A stretch of DNA of 64,000 nucleotides, taken from assembly GCA_963744255.1 (NCBI GenBank), contig CAVUSZ010000023.1, positions 186,001-250,000 of the forward strand, in the 5' to 3' direction. A program made the translations under genes and the position numbers. Every line of letters begins with the position of its first letter. The first letter of the stretch is position 1. Under the pieces are notes generated by a model that had not been told where the DNA came from, made no database searches, and saw only the letters and a list, made by a program, of their open reading frames with translations. Of the stretch, positions 57,587 through 64,000 are shown piece by piece. This DNA is from DATEDA01 sp963744255. Lineage in GTDB: Bacteria > Pseudomonadota > Gammaproteobacteria > Burkholderiales > SG8-39.

Positions 57587-58600
57587 TCACGTGCGGTCCG
57601 TCGCCTGCCGCCACGCCTCGGCGACCTCGGCGAGCCGCGTGCGCGGTCCGAGGAGCAGGGGCTTCGCGCACGCGCGCACCAGGTCGCGGTCCGCGTCCTC
57701 GGTGATGTACTCCACCGGCGACTTGCCGTCGACGCGGGCGAGCAGCAGCCCCGGAAGCAGCCACGCGCACCGGGCCTCGAACACGTCGCGCGGCTCCCAG
57801 GTCACGCCTGCGAGATAGGCGTCCGCGGCCGCCCGGAAAACCGCGAGGTAACGGGCGCGCCAGTGCGGCCGCCATGCGCACTTGAGCAGGAGGTGGTTGA
57901 GCAGGAACGCCAGGTCGAACGCCGGGTCGCCGTACCACGCGCACTCCGCGTCGAGGAACACGGGGCCGCGCGGCCCGGCAAGGATGTTCTTCGGGCTGAC
58001 GTCGCCGTGCACCAGCGCGAGCTTGGTGCGCGCCGTCGTCTCCGCGAGCCGCCGCAACGCAGTGGCGCAATCGGGGTGGCGCTCGGCAGTCGCGAGGAGA
58101 TAGGGCTCGAGGCGGATCGCGCGGAAGATGTCATCGTTCGCGAAGCGCGCCGCGATATCGACGCGGCCCGCGGTCGCGGCGTGCACGAGGACGATGCGGC
58201 GTCCGACTTCGGCAGCGACCGGCGCATCGATCCGGCCGTCCCGAAGCTCGGTCTTCCACACCGGGTTCGTTTCCGGGGCGAGCCACGCCATCGCGAAGAG
58301 CCCGGCCGTGCGGTCTTCGCCGATCAGGCGCGGCACGGCATCGGGGACGATCTCGCCGGCGACGCGGATCCACTCCGCCTCGCTGTGATTGCGCGCGACC
58401 GGCGCACGCCAGTCGGCGGCGACCTTGAGCTTCGGCAGCGCGCGCTTGACGCAGAAGCTGCGCCCCGCGACGTCGACGCGCGCGATGTCGGAAGAGACCC
58501 CGCCGGCAAGCGGCGTGACGGCGACACGTACGCCGGGAGGGATGAGACCGAGACGGTGGAGCGCGTCGAGCAGCTCTTCGGACGTCGGCGCTGCGGACAT
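57587..58600 (-). CDS. Aminoglycoside-phosphotransferase-fold small-molecule kinase
   Basis: APH/choline-kinase fold enzyme of 337 residues. The nucleotide-loop region is TPLAGGVSSDIARVDVAG with Lys in FCVKRALPKLK. The catalytic motif is LVHGDVSPKNIL and the metal Asp is in FLDAECAWYGDPAFDLAFLL. Family members phosphorylate sugars, choline, methylthioribose or antibiotics. Position between fdhA (68 bases) and the enolase-like gene (16 bases) suggests it makes the phosphorylated substrate of that enzyme; glycerate or a related hydroxy acid is conceivable. Substrate unproven. Confidence 0.8.
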   Translation of the reverse strand: MSAAPTSEELLDALHRLGLIPPGVRVAVTPLAGGVSSDIARVDVAGRSFCVKRALPKLKVAADWRAPVARNHSEAEWIRVAGEIVPDAVPRLIGEDRTAGLFAMAWLAPETNPVWKTELRDGRIDAPVAAEVGRRIVLVHAATAGRVDIAARFANDDIFRAIRLEPYLLATAERHPDCATALRRLAETTARTKLALVHGDVSPKNILAGPRGPVFLDAECAWYGDPAFDLAFLLNHLLLKCAWRPHWRARYLAVFRAAADAYLAGVTWEPRDVFEARCAWLLPGLLLARVDGKSPVEYITEDADRDLVRACAKPLLLGPRTRLAEVAEAWRQATDRT

Positions 58601-58668
58601 CCGGCGATTTCACCACGATTCGGTGACTGCCGTACGCGGGCCAGCCGCGTGCGGAATCCGGCGATCGA

Positions 58669-61478
58669 TCAGGCGGCCGACGGCAGCGGCGTCTGCCCGC
58701 CGCCGTAGCTCGCCTGCTTCGGCTGCTCGCCGCCGCGGGTCAGGCGCACCGCGCAGTACTTGAACTCCGGGATCTTGCCGAACGGGTCGAGCACCGGGTT
58801 GGTGAGCTTGTTCGCCGCCGCCTCGTAGTAGCAGAACGGGATGAACACCGCGCCCTGCGGCGTGCCTTCGTCGACGCGCGCGTAGAGCGAGATCGCGCCG
58901 CGCCGCGATGTCACGGTCACGACCTCGCCCGGCTTGATGCGCAGCCGCGCGAGGTCGGCCGGGTGGATGCTCGCCACCGGCTCGGGCTCGATCGCGTCGA
59001 GCACGCCGGCACGGCGCGTAATCGCGCCGGTGTGCCAGTGCTCGAGCTGCCGCCCGGTGATCAGCACCAGCGGATACTCGTCGTCGGGCTGTTCGGCGGC
59101 GGGAATGATGTCCGCCGGCACGAACTTCGCGCGCCCGGTCGCGGTCGGGAAGTGCTCGGTGAACACGACCGGCTCGCCGGGGTCGCCCTCGTTCTCGCAC
59201 GGATAGGTCACCGACGAGTCGCGCTCCAGACGCTCCCAGGTGATGCCGGCGATCGAGTCCATGCACTGGCGCATCTCGTTGAACACGTCGCGCGGGTGCG
59301 CATAGCGCCAGTCGAGCCCGATGCGGCGGGCGAGCTCCTGGATGATCCACAAGTCCTCGCGTGCCTCGCCCGGTGGCTCGAGCGCTTTGCGGCCGAGTTG
59401 CACCATGCGGTCGGTGTTGGTCACCGTTCCGAGCTTCTCCGGCCAGGCGGTCGCCGGCAGCACGACGTCGGCGAGATAGGCTGTCTCGGTCAGGAAGATG
59501 TCCTGCACGACGAGATGCTCTAGGGCGGCGATCGCCTCGCGCGCATGGTCGACGTCGGGGTCGGACATCGCCGGGTTCTCGCCCATGATGTACATGCCGC
59601 GGATCTCGCCGTTCTTCGCGGCGTTCATGATCTCGACCACCGTAAGGCCGGGTTTCCCGTCCAGCTCGCGCTCCCAGAGCCGCTCGAACCGCAACCTGGC
59701 TTCCGGGTCGTCGACGCGCTGGTAGTCGGGGTAGGCGATGGGAATCAGGCCGGAGTCGGAGGCGCCCTTGCACGTTATTCTGGCCGCGCAGCGGGTGCAG
59801 CCCGGTGCCCGGTCGGCCGATCTGACCGGTGACGAGCGTGAGCGCGATCAGGCAGCGCGCGTTGTCGGTGCCGTGGATGTGCTGCGAGATCCCCATCCCC
59901 CACAGGATCATCGAGCCCTTCGAGGTGGCGTAGAGGCGTGCGACCTCGCGGATCGTGGCCGCGGGGATGCCGCAGATGGGCGCCATCTTCTCGGGCGAGT
60001 ACTTCCGTACGTTCGTCACGCAGCGCTTCGAAGTTCGCCGTTCGGTCGCGCACGAAGGCCTGGTTGACGAGCCCCTCCTCGACGATCGTGTACAGCATCG
60101 CGTTCAGCAGCGCGACGTCGGTATCGGCGTTGAACTGCAGGTAGTGAGTCGCGTGGCGCGCGAGATCGGTGCGCCGCGGGTCGGCAACGATCAGTTTCAC
60201 GCCGCGCTTCGCCGCGTTCTTCATCCAGGTCGCGGCGACCGGATGGTTGCCGGTCGGGTTGGCGCCGATGAGGAAGACCACCTCGGCCTTCAGCACGTCG
60301 CGCACCTGGTTCGAGACCGCACCCGAATTGATGCCTTCCATCAGCGCGGCGACGCTCGAAGCATGGCAGAGCCGCGTGCAGTGGTCGACGTTGTTCGAGC
60401 CGAAGCCGGTGCGCACCAGCTTCTGAAAGAGGTATGCCTCCTCGTTCGTCCCCTTCGCCGAACCGAACCCGGCGAGCGCGCGCGGTCCGTCCCGGTCGCG
60501 GATCGCGGCGAGGCTGTTCGCCGCCAGCGCCAGCGCTTCCTCCCAGGTCGCCTCCCGGAACGCCTCCTGCCACCGGTCGGGATCGACGACGAAGTCTTTC
60601 GTCTTTGGCACGCCGGGCTTGCGCACCAGCGGTCTGGTCAGTCGCTGCTTGTGATGGACGTAATCGAAGCCGTAGCGGCCCTTCACGCACAGCCGCCCGC
60701 CGTTCGCGGGGCCGTTCGCGCCCTCGACATGAAGGATACGATTGTCCTTTATGTGATAGGTCAGGAGGCAGCCGACGCCGCAGTACGGGCAGACCGAGTC
60801 GACCTTCTTGTCGACTTCGACGAGACCGACCTCGCGCGCCGGCATGAGCGCGCCGGTCGGGCAGACCTGCACGCACTCCCCGCAGGCGACACAGGTCGAG
60901 GCACCCATCGGATCGTCGAGGTCGAACACGATCTTCGAGTGATCGCCACGGAACGCGTAGCCGATCACGTCGTTCACCTGCTCCTCGCGGCAGGCGCGCA
61001 CGCAGCGCGTGCACTGGATGCAGGCGTCGAGGTTGACGGCGATCGCGGGGTGCGAAAGGTCGGCGCGCGGCTGCTCGCGCGCCGGGAAGCGCGATTGCCC
61101 CACGCCGAGGCGCTTCGCCCAGGAATCCACCTTGTTGCGCCGCGTGTAGCGCTTCTCCGGCATGTCGGAGAGCAGAAGCTCGAGCACCATCTTCTGCGAC
61201 TTCACCGCGCGCTCGCTCTCGCTCGAGATCTCCATGCCGTCCTTCGGGTAGCGGCAGCAGGACGGCGCGAGCACGCGCTCGCCCTTGATCTCGACCATGC
61301 ACGCACGGCAGTTGCCGTCGGACCGGATGCGGCCGCCGTGGCAGAGGTGCGGGATCACAGTGCCGTGCTTGCGCGCCGTCTCGATGATCGTCTCGTCGGC
61401 GCGCCCGACGACGGTGCGGCCGTTCAGCCTGAACTCGACGGGCAGTGCCGCGACTTCTTCCCTGGTGATCGCCGTCAT
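58669..61478 (-). CDS. fdhA: NAD-dependent formate dehydrogenase, molybdopterin alpha subunit (two frameshifts)
   Basis: Catalytic subunit of about 935 residues. The N-terminal [2Fe-2S] domain has CHGGRIRSDGNCRACMVEI. Ferredoxin clusters follow (CIQCTRCVRAC, CVACGECVQVCP). The catalytic part begins with the [4Fe-4S] motif CPYCGVGC. The Mo/W-ligand residue is Cys in HCTRLCHASS, not selenocysteine. Frame breaks near 60015 (after ANFEALR) and 59770 (at GQNNVQG, one extra G) join cleanly by similarity. The C-terminal molybdopterin-binding part has ITGRQLEHWHTGAITRR. The architecture resembles the two-subunit FDH1 of methylotrophs. It starts 15 bases after fdhB. Confidence 0.88.
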
Positions 61479-61493
61479 TTCGGACCCGTCCCT

Positions 61494-63260
<1,767 letters not shown>

Positions 63261-63307
63261 CGCCGGGGTGCTGCGCCCTCGCCCTGCGCGCGAGATCGCG
63301 CAGGTCA

Positions 63308-63319
63308 TTGACCGGTCAA
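63308..63319. promoter_or_regulatory. Short-spaced palindrome in the fdhB promoter
   Basis: Inverted repeat TTGACCGGTCAA with the same TTGAC/GTCAA arms but only two bases between them. It is 48 bases before fdhB. The altered spacing may weaken binding or place the dimer differently; it may also be coincidental. Confidence 0.5.
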
Positions 63320-63348
63320 GCGTATCACGCGCACTCGCCACGGCGACA

Positions 63349-63362
63349 TTGACGCGCGTCAA
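63349..63362. promoter_or_regulatory. FNR-type palindrome upstream of the formate dehydrogenase operon
   Basis: Perfect inverted repeat TTGACGCGCGTCAA with the standard 4-base spacer, 89 bases before the fdhB start and 30 bases from the short-spaced copy. It is the fourth exact instance of TTGAC-N4-GTCAA in the oxalate/formate region. Confidence 0.78.
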
Positions 63363-63395
63363 GCGTCGCGCGGCGCTAGTCGCTGCAGCGCGGAA

Positions 63396-64000
63396 TCAGC
63401 CGCGGAGGAGGAAGCCGCTCAACGATTGATTGACCGCAGCCGGGGCTTCCATGTTCGCCATGTGCCCCGCGCCGGCGATCGTCGCGCGGCGCGCGCCCGG
63501 GATCTCGCGCGCCACGGTCTCGGCCATGCGCTGGAAGTCGGGCAGATCGCGGTCGCCGACGAGGACGAGCGTCGGCGCGCGGATCGCGCCGAGCCGGCCC
63601 GCCGCGGGCGGCGCCACCGCCCGCTCGGGGTTCTGGTTGACGAAGTGCCAGCCCGAGTAGTCGTCGACCATTCGCTTGAGGCGCGCCGTGACCGCCGGGT
63701 TCTCGCGCGCCGGCGCGAAGAGCGGGAGCCCGAGCCACAGCGACTTCGCCTGGGCGACGTCGCGTCGCCGGCCGGCCTCGACGATCGGCGCGTACGCGGC
63801 GAGCCACTCCCGCGACCACTGCCAGCCGCCGATCACGCCATTGATCACCACCAGCGAGCGCAACCCGTCCGGATAGGTGACGGCATAGTCGAGCGCGAAC
63901 CGGCCGCCCATCGACAGCCCCACGATATGAGCTTGCCGCGCGTCCAGCCGGTCGAGGAGGGCCGCGAGATCCTCGGCGTTCGAGTACGGCTCGCCCGGGT
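63396..64000 (-). CDS. Alpha/beta-fold hydrolase, 5' part outside the window
   Basis: C-terminal two thirds of an alpha/beta hydrolase. The nucleophile elbow is VGLSMGGRFALDYA (Ser). The acid is probably Asp in VLVGDRDLPDF and the base His in IAGAGHMANMEAPAAVN, the standard triad order. It resembles 3-oxoadipate enol-lactonase-like or general esterase members, but no specific substrate is evident. The reading frame is open to the window edge, so the true start lies beyond 64000. It is upstream of and on the same strand as the fdh operon. Confidence 0.85.
   Translation of the reverse strand, partial: PGEPYSNAEDLAALLDRLDARQAHIVGLSMGGRFALDYAVTYPDGLRSLVVINGVIGGWQWSREWLAAYAPIVEAGRRRDVAQAKSLWLGLPLFAPARENPAVTARLKRMVDDYSGWHFVNQNPERAVAPPAAGRLGAIRAPTLVLVGDRDLPDFQRMAETVAREIPGARRATIAGAGHMANMEAPAAVNQSLSGFLLRG

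Noticed and set aside
59770..60020. Frame changes in fdhA as possible programmed frameshifting or selenocysteine signal
   Set aside because: No slippery heptamer or recoding structure was seen, the metal-ligand residue is encoded as Cys, and similar shifts affect many unrelated genes in the window. Sequence error is simpler.

Overview
This 64 kb window is GC-rich (close to 70%), densely coded chromosomal DNA. It fits a betaproteobacterium from a Burkholderiales- or Nitrosomonadales-like lineage, and the gene set points to a facultative chemolithotroph. Supporting genes are soxYZAXB, ATP sulfurylase, a type IV pilin with a sigma-54 promoter, ChrB, and an oxalate/formate block. I see no rRNA, tRNA, CRISPR array, intact insertion sequence or phage gene. 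At least ten genes are interrupted by one- or two-base frameshifts while protein similarity continues in another frame on both sides. I read most of these as indel errors in the assembly rather than gene decay.

Layout. 0-2.7 kb: NtrC-type regulator (cut by the window edge), PAS histidine kinase and an MFS carrier, minus strand. 2.8-6.7 kb: sat, a 31-codon ORF, a cbbQ-like AAA ATPase and a cbbO-like VWA protein, apparently one translationally coupled operon. 6.8-12.1 kb: ABC exporter, metallophosphoesterase, OsmC, DHA2 exporter. 12.1-14.6 kb: a lower-GC islet holding an orphan hypX. 14.6-19.5 kb: small envelope genes, chrB, a BepA-like M48 protease and moaC. 19.7-23.7 kb: soxY-soxZ-soxA-soxX-soxB, with no soxCD. 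24-34 kb: a surface glycosylation locus (GT61 transferase, pilA, three large TPR-glycosyltransferase paralogues, a GT8-like transferase, a methyltransferase). 34-43 kb: a signalling block (HD-GYP, GAF-GspE ATPase, cNMP-rhodanese protein, class II cyclic nucleotide phosphodiesterase, FHA protein, PP2C phosphatase, stub of a CHASE2 kinase).

43-63.4 kb is the most coherent part. It encodes formyl-CoA transferase (frc), oxalyl-CoA decarboxylase (oxc), a stand-alone formyltransferase, a cysteine-free FNR-type regulator, a TctCBA carboxylate transporter, a Ca2+-type P-ATPase, formate-THF ligase (fhs), an aberrant enolase paralogue with a small-molecule kinase, and a two-subunit NAD-dependent formate dehydrogenase. 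Together these can import a carboxylate such as oxalate, activate and decarboxylate it to formyl-CoA, and send the C1 unit to NADH or to folate.

The strongest new observation is a perfect palindrome, TTGAC-N4-GTCAA. It occurs in front of oxc and the regulator gene, in front of tctC, in front of fhs, and in front of the formate dehydrogenase operon, where a shorter-spaced second copy also lies. The regulator carries the E-x-x-S-R recognition-helix signature expected for TTGA half-sites. I propose that these operons form one regulon. A second idea is that the stand-alone formyltransferase moves the formyl group between formyl-CoA and folate.
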